Source: Harmothoe impar (Eukaryota > Annelida > Polychaeta > Phyllodocida > Polynoidae). Taken from it: 64,000 nucleotides of DNA. The stretch covers positions 66,668,816 to 66,732,815 of the forward strand of contig OX381707.1 of assembly GCA_947462335.1 (NCBI GenBank), read 5' to 3'. Each line of letters opens with the position of its first letter. Position 1 is the stretch's first letter. The notes under the pieces were generated by a model. The model did not search any database. It was not told where the DNA came from and saw only the letters and a program-made list of their open reading frames with translations. Of the stretch, positions 36,968 through 49,113 are shown piece after piece. Position numbers and translations under genes: made by a program.

Positions 36968-37418
36968 AAATACATAGAAAATAGAATTTTGAGGAAAAAT
37001 TGTTTCAGAATTGCATGTATCTATTCCTGACCTACACCTTTGTCAGAATTTGGTGTCATTTTTCAAAATGGCGCTTATTGCGTTTTGGAACCAAACTCAA
37101 CACCAATCTGATCAGAATTGATGTCCCCTTCAAGTAAATTCCTTTTTGTGTAGCGTTGCTAGGCATGGAATGAAAATGGAACAAAATCATTCTTTTTGAG
37201 CTTCTTAATCTTCAAACGGACTTATGGGATAGAAATTCAATGTGATTATAACTTCTGCTGATTGGACAGATATCTTGAAGTCATTTTCTGAGAAGGCTTT
37301 TTGAATCATGTCAATACTCCAGTTATTAAGGTCAGGAGAGCTCTTCAAAGTTGCATGGTTACTAAAAACTAGTGATTTTCCCTGATTTTTGCCCCAAAAT
37401 CACAATTCTTAGTAACTA
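36968..37418. repeat. spacer, inverted match to 45,411-45,700
   Basis: TTCAAAGTTGC, AAGGTCAGGAGAGCTC and GTTGCTAGGCATGGAATGAA recur on the opposite strand immediately right of 45,408. This extends the inverted duplication beyond the element. Confidence 0.7.
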
Positions 37419-40400
37419 AGGGAGCGTTCATTATTTATGGCAGGGGGGGGGAGGGCAGGCGTTTGGCAAAACGAATACGTCAAAAAAAAAAGACCCCCCC
37501 CCTCCGAATGGGTTGAAAAAAAATGACCCCCCCCCCTCACAATAGACGACTATGAATATATAATAATGGCATCAACGACATACAAAATCTACATAGTCCT
37601 ATTCTATAACCTATTATAGCATGTGCTTAACCATTATTTGAGGGAGTAGTTAGGGTTGATTCAGTTAAAGTGGGACACTTAAGCCATACTCTGACTTTGT
37701 GTACCATTCACACATTTGGTACGAATAGTAGAAAATGTCAAACACATCAAATAGGTTCAATATTTATTCCTTTAAAGAAAAATATAAAAAAGATATGAAA
37801 TACCTTAACCAATGTTGCCTAAATAGCCCATTTCTTAGAGATGCCATTTCAAAATCGAAGCGCCCCACTTTACTTGTATATTTGGTAAAGTGGGACACTT
37901 GCTTCATGTAAAGTGGGACAATTGATAAGAATTGACCCCCATGCTTTATAATCCATATGACAAAAATGGTAAGTGTCAATTTTTGAAGGTGAGATAAATA
38001 TTTTGATGTACAACATCAAAAACATTAACCCCTTCCACGCGGTAAGCCAACATATTGCACAAAATTGCATTGAGAAACCCAGTGGTGAAGGGGTTAAGGA
38101 AATTTATGTAGGGTCCTATGCAGGAATGAATCAAGTACACAGAGTATAAATGCAAAACTGAGGTAGTAATGCAGGAGCATTTCAGGGGCATATTAATTAC
38201 TATAAATAACTATTTATGGCAATAATTTCTATGGATTGTAAGAAGGTAGTATTGGTGAATGATTTCTACAGTTTTAGACTCAATGTATATCAAGTACCAA
38301 TTCTAAATGAATTAGCTACAGATTTTACCATTCAACATCATAATGTATGATTAAAAATCATTAAAGGTAAGAAATATTACGATAATTATCTGAAATTATG
38401 ATGGAAGTCAATGGATCACTGATGGAAGTCAGTAGTTCGATCATCTAAATAATGATCATGAGTTAAGTCACTAGATCCACCACAATCTGGATCACTAACA
38501 AAGCCCTATTTTGGCTGTTATACTTAATATTTTGGTATTATTTACACAACTAAGTATTGTAATGATATTTTTCTATGATACTTCTTCTCATTATAAATCA
38601 AAATATGGGCATATCAGGTAATGATACTCTGAGAAAGGGGATTAATATAGTGTCCCACTTAACCTGAATCTGCCTGTCCCACTTTACCTAACACCTTCAG
38701 CTAAAGTGGGTCTCAGTGTACTTCATTTCAATATCTGACTAATAAAAACATATCAAGATGTAAAGAAACAATATATGTATCAAATATATACATACATTTT
38801 GAAATATCATGTTATAATTCTTAGTACCACTACTAACAAAAAATTGTACTATTCCTTATGTAATTCCGAATTTATAGCGGCAAAAGCTCTCCACCCATAT
38901 CATTTTGAAATTTAGAAGGTATGATTACCTCTTAACTTTGGTGAAATAGGTACAGTTAAGAGGGGTCAAACATATATTTCCAAGAAAAAAATAAAATTTT
39001 ACACTCAGGAAAGAAAATAACCTCTAAAAATGGCCTTAACGTTAATTGTCCCACTTTACCTGATGTCCCACTTTACCTGAATCAACCCTATAGGACATCA
39101 CAATATGGTAAATATTTTTGCATCTCCCACATGTGGAGAGCGCACATTCTTTTGGTTCCCACCAACAAGTAATGCTAATACTGTTTGGTAGAAGTACAAT
39201 GAAATAGCTCAGCTCAGGGGTGGCGGAAGGTGGATAAAGTTGGGGGGGGGGGGGGCAGCTCCCAAGGCCAGCTGATGAGTGTTGGTTGGAGGGAGAAACA
39301 GATGGAAAATTTAGGAATTTGACATTTAAATTAGTCTATTCCGAGTGGTCTGAAGTCTACTATATGATCCATGGAAAATTTAGTAATTTTACTTTGAAAT
39401 TGATGTGTTCTGTGGGACTTTGAGCTTGTCATTCAAGAACATTTTAGGAATTTTACCTTGAGATTGGTGTATTCTTGGGTACTAGAAGGTTCATGTTTAC
39501 CAAAAAAAGTTGGCTCCCCAACTTTACTAGGCCCCCAGGCCCCCCTGTTCCACTGCCACTGCAGCTTAAAACAAAGATTGATGTTTGATGAAGGGATGCT
39601 CTGTATGTTATAATAGTGACAAACCTGAGGAAAATTTTGAAAATCTAGAAGTCAATCAGCCTATTTTAATGTATCCTGGTATCATAAATTGCAGCTAAAT
39701 GAACTAGATCACTATTTAAACGTAGTTTGGTTTTCCAAAGGCTAGGATCAGTAAGAAATAGGGAGCTGAGGGTCAAAATTTGAAGTTGAACAAAGAGTCA
39801 CAGGGGAATGTGTCTTTGGTATATAATAGCACAGATCAATTACAATTGCTTAAGCCATCAATGGTAATGAGTAGCAATGATAATTCAGTACCTGATTTAT
39901 GTTGAAGCCAAAGATGAACTGAGAGGGAGATTTAGAAATTGATGATCCGCAGCAGAAAATTCTGTGGATCTTGTGGCTATTTGCTACACTTCAAGTCATT
40001 CGGTACATTGATTTATAGTGGGATGATCATGTTTACTCTATGAGTCTACTGATTTTATAAGCCCTAGAATCTGTGAGAAGCAGGCAGCTATTGGGGAGAT
40101 GGTGAAGTTATTCTAAAAAAATTGAGAGCTCTGCCATCAGAACGCTGTGGACCATTTAGCAGGGCTGGAACAAGGCACCAAGGAAAAGTGTGTATCATGA
40201 CTGGTGTAATCACGCCTTTGACTGGTGGAGTGGACCTAAGCTACAATGTATCAATATATGAGGTAGATTTGCATCTTGCATACCGTGCATGTGCTCCTCT
40301 ATTGGGAAGAAAGGCAGGGTCTAGACATTCATAGGCAAGTTCACCTTTGCATATGGACACCAAAATGTGATAGGGCAAGGCTAAAATCCAATTAACCCAA

Positions 40401-40847
40401 ACTATTTCAGATACCCGGGTACCGCACTGTCATATTTCGGCGCCATAATAGCATTCATCTAGCTGCACACTGATAGCTTTGCTGTTTAGACTCCCTACAT
40501 TCTGTACATCTATTCTTGTGGTGAATTAATGTTCGTTCTCCAGCTATTGTTTGTTTTAGGAAAAGAAAAGTAGTAAATCATTCAAAGTGTCAATTGGTGA
40601 GCAAGAAATTTAGCAAAGTTCTGCTGTCTTTATGACCCCAATTCGCGACATGTGTCGTGAAATTTGTGTCATGTTGTGTTAAAAAATACCCCCTCCCAAA
40701 TAAATACCCCTAAAAAAAAAAGATTCCCCCCTCAGAATAGGTTGAAAAAAAAAGACCCCCCCCCTTAGAATAGGTTGAAAAAAAAAGACCTCCCCCCTCC
40801 GAATACCCTTAAAAAAAATGACCACTCCCCCTGATATGCACACCCCC
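37419..40847. mobile_element. element with GGGAGCGTTCATTATTTATG end, copy B (inverted to copy A)
   Basis: The left end matches copy A's right end. The body runs in the opposite direction to copy A, including ATCTCCCACATGTGGAGAGC near 39,122 and the block around 40,190. Relative to copy A it has gained the 1.4-kb element at 37,653-39,088 and lacks a normal terminal end at about 40,847, where it joins an unrelated block. Confidence 0.75.
37653..39088. mobile_element. 1.44-kb TA-flanked element GGGTTGATTCAG
   Basis: The ends GGGTTGATTCAGTTAAAGTG and (reverse complement) GGGTTGATTCAGGTAAAGTG are followed by GGACA. TA flanks both ends (37,651-37,652 and 39,089-39,090), and copy A shows the empty site with a single TA (near 36,670). 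A TA duplication points to Tc1/mariner-type mobilisation. The interior contains more AAAGTGGGACA words (37,888, 37,911) and no transposase. Confidence 0.88.
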
Positions 40848-41180
40848 CAGTCTGGTGGTAGAACCTCCATCTGGAGCCCAACCCCAACTTCTCTGATATA
40901 GTTTTTTTCTCTGCTGATCATTGATGTATAGGGTCTAGGTAAAATTATCGGGGTGGGTGTGGAGCTCTCACCCTTGGGCAATTTGAGATATTCAAGATGG
41001 CCGCCAGAAAGCTCCTGAAAACTAGAAACGTGCCTATCTTGGCTTCTAATCAACTTAGAGACACAAATAAAAATGCAAAAAGTACATTTATGAGGTCAAG
41101 GAATACAGCCCTGCCATTTTGAAAAGAAATATGGCAGCCATTTTGAATTTTTAATGGAATTATTCCTAAAATATGCCTCA
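40848..41180. repeat. inverted match to 45,000-45,350
   Basis: Words such as CTCTGATATAGTTTTTTTCT, GTGGAGCTCTCACCCTTGGG and TCAAGATGGCCGCCAGA recur inverted at 45,000-45,350, forming a stem around a loop of about 3.8 kb. Confidence 0.8.
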
Positions 41181-43190
41181 TTTTGATGGAAAACTGGGGA
41201 AATGACGATCATAGATTCTAATCATTACATTGTTACCATTTTGCATTTAAAATGGACACTTTGGAGGACAAGTAACCATTCTGCCATATCATAGAATGAT
41301 TGTGGCAGCCATTTTGAATTTTGAATTAGGTCACTCATTACTTAAAAGCTCAATATACCGTGATAGAGGACCTCTCAGCTTTTAAATTAGAAATTTTAAA
41401 AAATACTACAAAGACTGCTTTATGTAAGGAAAGAATATTTTATTTTACTTGTGCTTGTTCGCTAAAGTTGATAATAAGCATAAATACCTGCAATTAATAA
41501 TCCAGTAGAAAAACAAGACAAAATAAACTAAAAGGTGTGTTAAGTTAACAAATATTTTCAAAGTGTTCTAGTCAAGATGGCAGTGCTTCTAACTGGTTGA
41601 ACAACCGCTCACCAACCATTGAACCAGCTTGTGGTTCCCAGACATGAGCAGAAAATACAGGTGCCTTTTGACAATCCACTTTTTTATCGTCCTCACATCA
41701 TGATACGTGCAATAAAGTTCTGCTCTTAGGTGGCATGAGACAGGTGAGACATGGCACCTCAGGCACTGTTCGTCGTCTATGTTTTCATTAATGGTATAAG
41801 GCTTCTACAAAACGTCAGTGCTGTCTATTATGAGCTGTTAACATATCTTCAACATGTCTTTTATATGAGCCATACCACACTGCAGGTTGTAAGGATTCAG
41901 AAAATGAGTCTTGAAAGCTTGGGACAGTCTTACTGGGAAAGTTTGATTGGGAGTGTGGGAGGCCTGTGTGACGTCTCTGGAATTTTCCATCCACACTGGA
42001 CAGATACAAAGGCAGGGAGATTATATCTGTTTGGGCAAAAGAAGGATGTAGCGTTAGACTGTGCTGGCTAGGTGATTACCACCCCTCAGCGCCACTACCA
42101 TAGGCTCACCTTAGTATGAGGGCCCCTGTACAACTGCTAAGTTTATCCATCCTGCTAACTATATCATTCCACTCATACCTGAATTAAAATATTGACTTTT
42201 TGACCAGCTTGCCAAACACTCAGTAGCCCATAGTCCTACTGTCCTTCTGTAAGGACGGCTGGGAATATGAGCTAATTACACCTTTATTGCTTAATATCAT
42301 GTTCACTACATATCTTTAGACATGTTTTTTTCACATGTTACGACATTTTGATAAATGTGGCTTGCAAAATGTTCTTGATAACACAGGAATTAATTCCAGC
42401 TTTTCCCTTATATCATTTTCCGAGATGTATGGATTTTGGGACCTCAGTCTGACATCATAGCGGTAACCATAGCAACCCTCCACAAAAATTCCTGGCAACT
42501 TGAGCTTTATGAACCAAAAACACAATTTAAAATCTATGGAATTTATCTTTAGTAATCAATCTCTTATTATATATGTCACATAGGTGTCCTATGTGTAGGA
42601 CAGTAGGGTTATCTGGGTTAAAATCAGCTAATAAAGATAACATTCTTATAGGTAACATAATTAGCACACAGGGCCCCAATTAGTAGAAACAGGTGTCCCA
42701 GTCTTCCCTATCAGGTTATCCTAAAGTAGATGATATTGTATTATAGATGTTAATATCAACGGATAATAATCTTTTCTCAGTAGCGTAATGGGTAATGCTT
42801 TAAAGCAAAATGCTGGGTGGTTGGTCATATAGCCAACATACTGATGCCATGAGTTCTGACTGATGAATTCAGAGATTGACTGCTCAGCCATGCAAGTCCC
42901 ATTTTGAAATCAATATTTACACTGCAACACAACTGGAACCAGGTTAAACAAGACAGCAGATAATACAGTTAGTTAAATAGGGAATGTGGCTAAATGTCTG
43001 TGTATGTGCTTCTCTTCTGATCTGGTTAGACAATCACACCACTTACTGTCTGCAGTGTCTCAGTTGGAGGAATCATAACCCAGTGTACAGTCAGGTGTTG
43101 ATAGTCCGACCAGTGCTGTTGCAAGCAAAAGGTGGTCAGATCTCAAATTTGACGAACTATCACAGTGTAACGGTCACAGAAAAATCATCT
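41181..43190. other. no gene seen
   Basis: Non-coding. A 106-residue frame at 41,751-42,071 shows no recognisable family. Confidence 0.45.
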
Positions 43191-43263
43191 GGAGAAAGTG
43201 GGACTTGAACCCACGACCCTCAGATCACATAACCTGCTGCTCTACCAACTGAGCTACTTCCCC
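43191..43263 (-). tRNA. tRNA-like gene or tRNA pseudogene, identity unclear
   Basis: On the minus strand GGGGAAG pairs with TTTCTCC, allowing two G-U pairs, to form a seven-base acceptor stem. A clean D-arm (GCTCAGTTGGTAGAGC) and a perfect T-arm (GTGGGTTCAAGTCCCAC) follow, so both internal Pol III promoter boxes are good. The anticodon arm is imperfect: GCAGG and TCTGA leave one mismatch and one G-U, with an eight-base loop. No anticodon can be assigned safely. It may be a decayed gene or the head of a SINE. Confidence 0.6.
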
Positions 43264-44995
43264 GTCTGACAATCTGACAGTGTCTCACGTTACTGCATCT
43301 GTATGGTACAGAGGGGAGCCGGATTACCCAAGTGATATTGAAGGCTTATCACCAAGGCACGGGGAATCCGACCCCTACAACAGAATATTTCAATGCAAAT
43401 GTAGAAGACTGTTACAGCCAGAACAGGTCCGATCCTGTGTATATTGGACTATGAAAGGACAGATGATCAAGACCTGACTGTATTCATATAGAGCACACAA
43501 TCCCCTTCTGCAGGCAACCTTCACATGGTTAAATACTGGGTAGTTACCATTATGCTCAGGGAGCTATATAAGCCCGAGAGGTAAGGGAACTAGAAAACAG
43601 TGTCTGTATTAGTGGATATGTAAGCTTTAAAGAAACATCCCAAGGTAAATTGTCACAATGGTTTTGACAGAGGAATCCTTGTATAAGGGGTATGGTGCTC
43701 CAATCAGGTCCTTATGCAATCAACACAGACTCATGGTTGACTCGAACCATGTCATTAAATCAATGTTTCATGATAAAAGGCATGATTTATGGGTAGAATT
43801 CTAAGCAGAGCCTAAGAAATCCCAGGAAAGTGGTAGTATTTAATGTGGCTAAAGGGGGGGGGGGCTCATATCTACTATTGACCACCCACTAATAGAGCAT
43901 TTTAGTTTGTTATATGTGCACATCATGTCACCATGTACACCAGATTAATGACCAGAGTTACAGGCTCCAGTTGCAGTAGACATTATGCCATTGTAATTAG
44001 GAAAGGACACAGTGCTATAGTTATTGCAGCAACTACTCATAGAGCTTATATATATACCATGTAATCAAGTGGACATATTACTTTTAACATGTCAAAAAGG
44101 TCTAGCCTACACACCCTACACTTTTAGATGGGAATTTCTCCATGCAACCAATGATGTTTCACTTATACATTGTTGTGCATAAGAGATATTAATGAAGATG
44201 CCAATTGCCATTTGATGGAACCACTCATGAAGGTGCATATTTTGGGATATCTTCAATTAGTATTTACATGTTGCTACTACTTTATAAAGCATTGACTCAA
44301 CCAAAGCCCTGCTTAAACTACATAGGAAATAATTTGTAATGTATAAATCTGGTATTGGTATGGTGTCCCTTATTGCATTGAGTAAATACTTGGTTTCAGG
44401 CTCAGATGATAGAGTTGAATTAATTCCTTTGGCGATGCTTGCAACTATTCTATGTTACTGCATCATTAGCACCAAGTCATAATTTCATAAATTAGACATT
44501 GATCTGTTTGTGTGACATTGTGATAAACTGATACATACCAGCTAAAAGAAGATAACATTGGATAAGCAGGTCTAGTAAGACTGTAATCCTCTTGTAAAGA
44601 TTATTGTACCGAGACCAGCTCTAAGATCTTTGAGATACTCCAAGGTTTATTTTCAGTGCCTCCCATTTACCCCCAAGCTCCATATGCACACTTTCTGTGA
44701 TTTCCAACCAGCTAAAAGTGTTGTCTTTCTGTCCTCCCTCCTGTAGAGGATGGCATGGTATCCAGACACCCCTGCCTACTGGGGCTCGTATGTGTTTTAT
44801 CAGGTCAAGCTGTGCTTGCTCATTCTAGGTTTCCCAGGGCTACCAATGGGGGGCCCAGATAGGCCTAGCCCACAAAATAATAGGCTTAGCCAAGGACAAA
44901 ACTAGGGGTGATCCAATAATTATGAGAGCCCACCAGAAACCCACATGGACCCAATTCAGCAATGCTTATTGGGTTATTATTCTCCAAATTACACA
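43264..44995. other. no gene seen
   Basis: Non-coding, with a G-run at 43,855. No open frame of interest. Confidence 0.45.
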
Positions 44996-44999
44996 CTTT

Positions 45000-45408
45000 G
45001 AATACAAGATGGCTGCCACATGCATTCTTTGACATGACAAAATGGTGTGTTTTGCTCAGAAGTGTTCATTTTTAATGAAAGATGGTGAAAATATGATGAT
45101 TATAATTTATGATGGTAATTTTTCCAGTTTTCCAAAAATGATGGATAGTTCTATCTTTTGCATTTTTATTTGTGTTTCTAAGTTGATTAGAAGCCAAGAT
45201 GGGCACGTTTCCAGTTTTCTGGAGCTCTCTGGCGGCCATCTTGAATATCTCGAATTGCCCAAGGGTGAGAGCTCCACACCCACCCTGATAATTCTACATA
45301 GACCCTATACATAAATAATCAACAGAGAAAAAAACTATATCAGAGAAGTTGGGGTCAACCCCTTTGGCTTCCAGATTACCCCCCTGGCATAAATAATGAA
45401 CGCTCCCT
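45000..45408. repeat. right arm of inverted duplication, ending in GGGAGCG terminus
   Basis: Inverted match to 40,848-41,180, followed by CATAAATAATGAACGCTCCCT, the standard terminus of the GGGAGCG family. Adjacent sequence 45,411-45,700 is inverted to 36,968-37,418. This arm lacks the 3.4-kb body present in copy B. Confidence 0.7.
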
Positions 45409-45700
45409 AAGCAACTTTGAAGAGCTCCCCTGACCTTAATACTTGGAATATCAACATGATTAAAAAATCCTCCCCAGGAAATGACTTCAATATGCATCTC
45501 CAATTATCAGAAATGATAATTCTGTTGAATTTCTATCCCAGAATTCTGTTTGAAGATTTGGAAGCTAACAAAGAATGTTTTTGTTCCATTTTCATTCCAT
45601 GCCTAGCAACCCCTTATAAAATGGCAATTATTTGAAGGAATCATCAATTCCGGTCAGATTGGTGTGTGTTACATATACTTTGAACCAATCTGTGGTAAAT

Positions 45701-46040
45701 AATGCACTAAAAATATGTCCAGCTGAATTACCCTGAAACCTTACCTTAAAAGATCCATTTTCTGATCCTAGTGGCATGGTTATGCATTGGAATTTTATTG
45801 GAACAAAGGGGTTTAGATTATCAATGGTTCTCTATATAATGATAACTTCTACTTTCTTGCTGATTCAGAGACCTACTGTCTTTTTAATTTACCTGTTCAT
45901 AGTTTTTATGATCTCATTAGTAATACGACCAGTACAACGCCCACAATGGGCAGCAACTTCAGATTTCTGTCTGCAGGAAAGCCAGAAAACATCAGCTCTA
46001 ACCTGACCCACCTGAGCTACTCCTCTGGTAAAAGCCAGCA
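45701..46040. other. no gene seen
   Basis: Short non-coding interval with no recognised content. Confidence 0.4.
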
Positions 46041-46459
46041 TGTTAAGCCCTTATCCTACAAAATTGCCCTTATCATACAAAAACATATAGGTTTGTAGTA
46101 TAAGGGCTGTCAGTCAGGCCCTTATCCTACAAAATTTGCCCTTATCCTACAAAACACCTGTCAGGCCCTTATCCTGCAAAATTGACCTTATCCTACAAAA
46201 ATATATAGTTTTGTAGGATGAGGGCTGTCGGTCAAGCCCTTATCCTACAAAATTGCCTTTATCCTACAAAACCTATACTATTTTTGTAGGATAAGGGCAA
46301 ACAGTTAAGGCCCTATCCTACAAAATTGCCCTTATCCTACAAAACCTATATAAGGGAGGGTTTGTAAGATAAAGGCTATCAGTCAGGCCTAATAACTACA
46401 AAGCTACCTGATATAGGTTTTGAAGGATAAGGGCAATTTTGTAGGATAAGGGCCTAACA
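46041..46459. mobile_element. palindromic element TGTTAAGCCCTTATCC, second copy
   Basis: The same family as 16,991-17,946. The ends TGTTAAGCCCTTATCC and GGATAAGGGCCTAACA surround many CCCTTATCCTACAAAA palindromic words. No clear target duplication is visible. Confidence 0.8.
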
Positions 46460-47420
46460 AGGTCTACATGAGCGCCTCATCACGCATCTGGGGATTTCTT
46501 CCAGCCGAGGTGGTCCTTCTTGGCTTTGGGGATGGTTGATATCTAGAGTTCCTAATTGGTTACGGTAACCTATGTCCCACCTCCCTCGTCATTACACTCT
46601 CAGAAAAGTGAGCGTCACTGCCACCGGTGCCTGACTTTCAGGTGAGAGTGCTTTTGGCGACAGTGACGCTCACCTTTCTGAGGGTGTACACAAGGTATAT
46701 CATTTTGCTCGACCCCTTTCAACTTAGCTTTTAGGGAGGCTTGTTTCCTGTTTTTCCCACGCGAGTCAGATCAGCTTATAGGATCGGCCCAGAGTCGGGG
46801 TGCGGCTAATACGAGTTTTAGCTACAATGGTACAGTACTAAAGGCACCATAATCAGATTGCCAGTGCGGCTTATAGGATCGGCACAAAGTCTAGTGTGGC
46901 TAAAACGCGAGTTAAGTCTATGTACTTGAGGTTTTACGGTTGTCGTTTTAGTGATCAGCTCCATTGGTGAATGGGGGGGGTGATTTTATGTTTATTTGAA
47001 AGTGTGAAACATTGCCCATATGTTGCTTAGTAGTACAGTAATTTTAGATTTCAACATTGAATAAATTCAAAGAAAGCTGAAAACTTCAGGATTGGTTGGG
47101 TTTAGTACTAGTATGAACATACTAAAAGTCCTCAGTTGTCCCGGGCTTGGCTTTTTTTTTAGGTGAAATTCTTTGTTTTTTGTCACTGGAGGCTCTAAAA
47201 TTCATTTAATTCAAATTAAAAAACATAACTGAATAACAATATATGAAAAAAAGTCTGGCAGATGATCAGAAAGTAAGCATATGAACATTTTATTACAGTA
47301 AATTATGTCAGAGTACCATTATATTGCATAATAAGTGTCAAATATGCATTTTGCGACAAGTGTTTCTCAATCAATCAGAAACTACTCCCTGCATAGTACT
47401 GACTACTATCTCTGTGTGAC
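46460..47420. other. no gene seen
   Basis: Non-coding. A palindromic segment at about 46,598-46,688 (CTCTCAGAAAAGTGAGCGTC and its reverse complement near the other end) is probably a small MITE. Confidence 0.5.
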
Positions 47421-47422
47421 AG

Positions 47423-48250
47423 TCAGTCTACTTCATCTTGCTCTATTGGAGCAGCATTCAGACAGTCCACACCAGCACAAATACCACACATTGTGGAACA
47501 TGGCACTCCTAGCTTTCTGCACCCACATTGCTGCTGACACCCCTTCTTACAGTTGCAACTAATCATGTTGAGGATCTTGTCAGGTGCCTATGGTAGATCT
47601 GTGGGGACAGGTAACAAGGTACCATTTTCTAACTTCCAGCCCCAGTCTGTAGGCAGCAGTTCATTTCCCATCCAGGCTTGAACTTGATGGTAGGTTCGGA
47701 AAGAATGTTGTTTTGCGGCAGAACTTGTGGGGGGCAAAGTAGCCAGTTCAAAAGACATTTTGATTGACTGGCGTGCTATGGTCTTCTTGTAATTATTGTA
47801 CCTAACCTGGTCAATATTCTCTGATTTCTCACCACTATATAAACAGAGGAGGAACCTTTCACCAGCTTGAGCTACCTCATCATGACTTGCATTTGGATCA
47901 TTGAAGATCTCCATTTCTTTTCTCAGATCAATGTTTTTTCTCAGGAGTTAGTATACTTTTTTTTTCCTTTTCCAAACGGGGCAGATGTTGTATCACATTC
48001 TGATACTGAATGCAGAAAAAGGAGGTGGTCTTTAAGGTCTTTAAGGTCTTTAAGGAAGCTGTTGTATATCATACAGTTTCTGGACATTACCTTTACCAGG
48101 CTGAAGAAAGAATACAGCGTCAGAAGGTTTCGCACGAGCAGTCAGCATGACAAGAAGGTCAGTGTCGGATCCAACCACTACCACTGTCTGTCCTGTAGCA
48201 GATATGGCTAAAGCAGTTGCCACAATCAGTTCATCAGCATCCAAGGGCAA
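47423..48250 (-). pseudogene. PIN/FEN-like transposon-associated gene, broken
   Basis: The minus strand reads as one decayed gene in three frame segments. 48,250-48,050 has LDADELIVATALAISATGQ and VVVVGSDTDLLVMLTARA. 48,135-47,941 has DHLLFLHSVSECDTTSAPFGKGK. 47,914-47,588 is a helical C-terminal part. An in-frame TAG at 47,588-47,590 separates the last segment from a cysteine-rich tail (SCNCKKGCQQQCGCRKLG, CSTMCGICAG) that runs to a stop at 47,423. The acidic D-T-D and C-D-T-T-S motifs resemble PIN/FEN-type nuclease folds in multi-copy uncharacterised invertebrate genes. Two frameshifts plus a stop indicate a dead copy. The triple AAGGTCTTT near 48,035 is a local slippage. Confidence 0.65.
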
Positions 48251-48588
48251 TTAGGAGAATGTGGCTGAAACCATGCAATAAATTAGACCAGGTCATGAAC
48301 CACGAATCTCTCCATGTTGTTCTGAATTTCCAGATGTTTCACCACAGATCTTCTCCATTGCATTACTTATGTGCACACTAAGTGGAATTGTTAAGACCCA
48401 TCTGGCAAGTGTACTTTCTGCGACTCCCCTACCATGGGTCAATCTCTAGAGGAATTCAATGACCACATGAGGACCTGTTCTGCTGTCATGTCAGACCATT
48501 TCCCACCCCATAGCCCCATACCCTAAACTGTTTCAAATGGCCATCCATAGTGTAATGAAATCGCAGATTCGGTTAGTTGACATTTATG
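48251..48588. other. no gene seen
   Basis: Non-coding between the pseudogene and the host repeat. Further 5' sequence of the pseudogene may extend here but is not demonstrable. Confidence 0.4.
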
Positions 48589-48605
48589 GGGCCCTTGATG
48601 GGGGG
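48589..48605. repeat. left half of the host repeat interrupted by the Polinton
   Basis: GGGGCCCTTGATGGGGGG ends at the element boundary. The sequence resumes after 59,093 as GGGGGGGTCCCCATGTCGCA. An uninterrupted relative lies reversed at about 62,170-62,395. Confidence 0.75.
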
Positions 48606-49026
48606 AGTAGTATAGTATGTATCGGAACGGGACTATAGTTAACTACTGTTTATTACTCAATCGATATGCAGCCAATCAGAGGCCGCCATTTGGTCACGTG
48701 ACCCGTTGCCATGGTAACGTGACCTACTTAGGGCTCTCAGCCAATCAGAAGCCAGCATTCTGGGTGACCTACTGACCTACTTAGAAGCTCTCAGCCAATC
48801 AGAGGCCGGCATTCTGGTAACCATGGTAACGTGACCTACTTACGTCACGTGACCTACTTAGGCTCAGCCAATCAGAAGCCGGCATTCTGGTAACTAGGGT
48901 AACGTGACCTACTTAGGGTTTTGTTTGTAAACAACACCACGTGGCTCTCTTGTTTGTAAACAACACCACGTGACACGTGACTGTTTGTAAACAAACAACT
49001 TATATATAGAAAATAAACACAACAAG
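48606..49026. repeat. Polinton left terminal inverted repeat
   Basis: Pairs with 58,654-59,093. Contains about three degenerate sub-repeats of roughly 55-65 bp, each with CAGCCAATCAGA, a GGCATTCTGG word and GTGACCTACTTA. TGTTTGTAAACAACACCACG repeats follow. CCAAT boxes and CACGTG E-box-like palindromes recur, giving plausible promoter or replication-origin content. A short A-rich indel near the inner end accounts for the length difference. Confidence 0.95.
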
Positions 49027-49113
49027 TTCCATGTTATGTTAAAATTATATTTTCAAAAAAAAGCACATCTGTTACAGCGTCTATGTGTAACTACGCGCGT
49101 TCTCATTCAAACA

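Noticed and set aside
41751..42071. 106-aa ORF as a host gene
   Set aside because: No domain, no splice or promoter context, and hydrophobic and polar parts are typical of random AT-rich frames.
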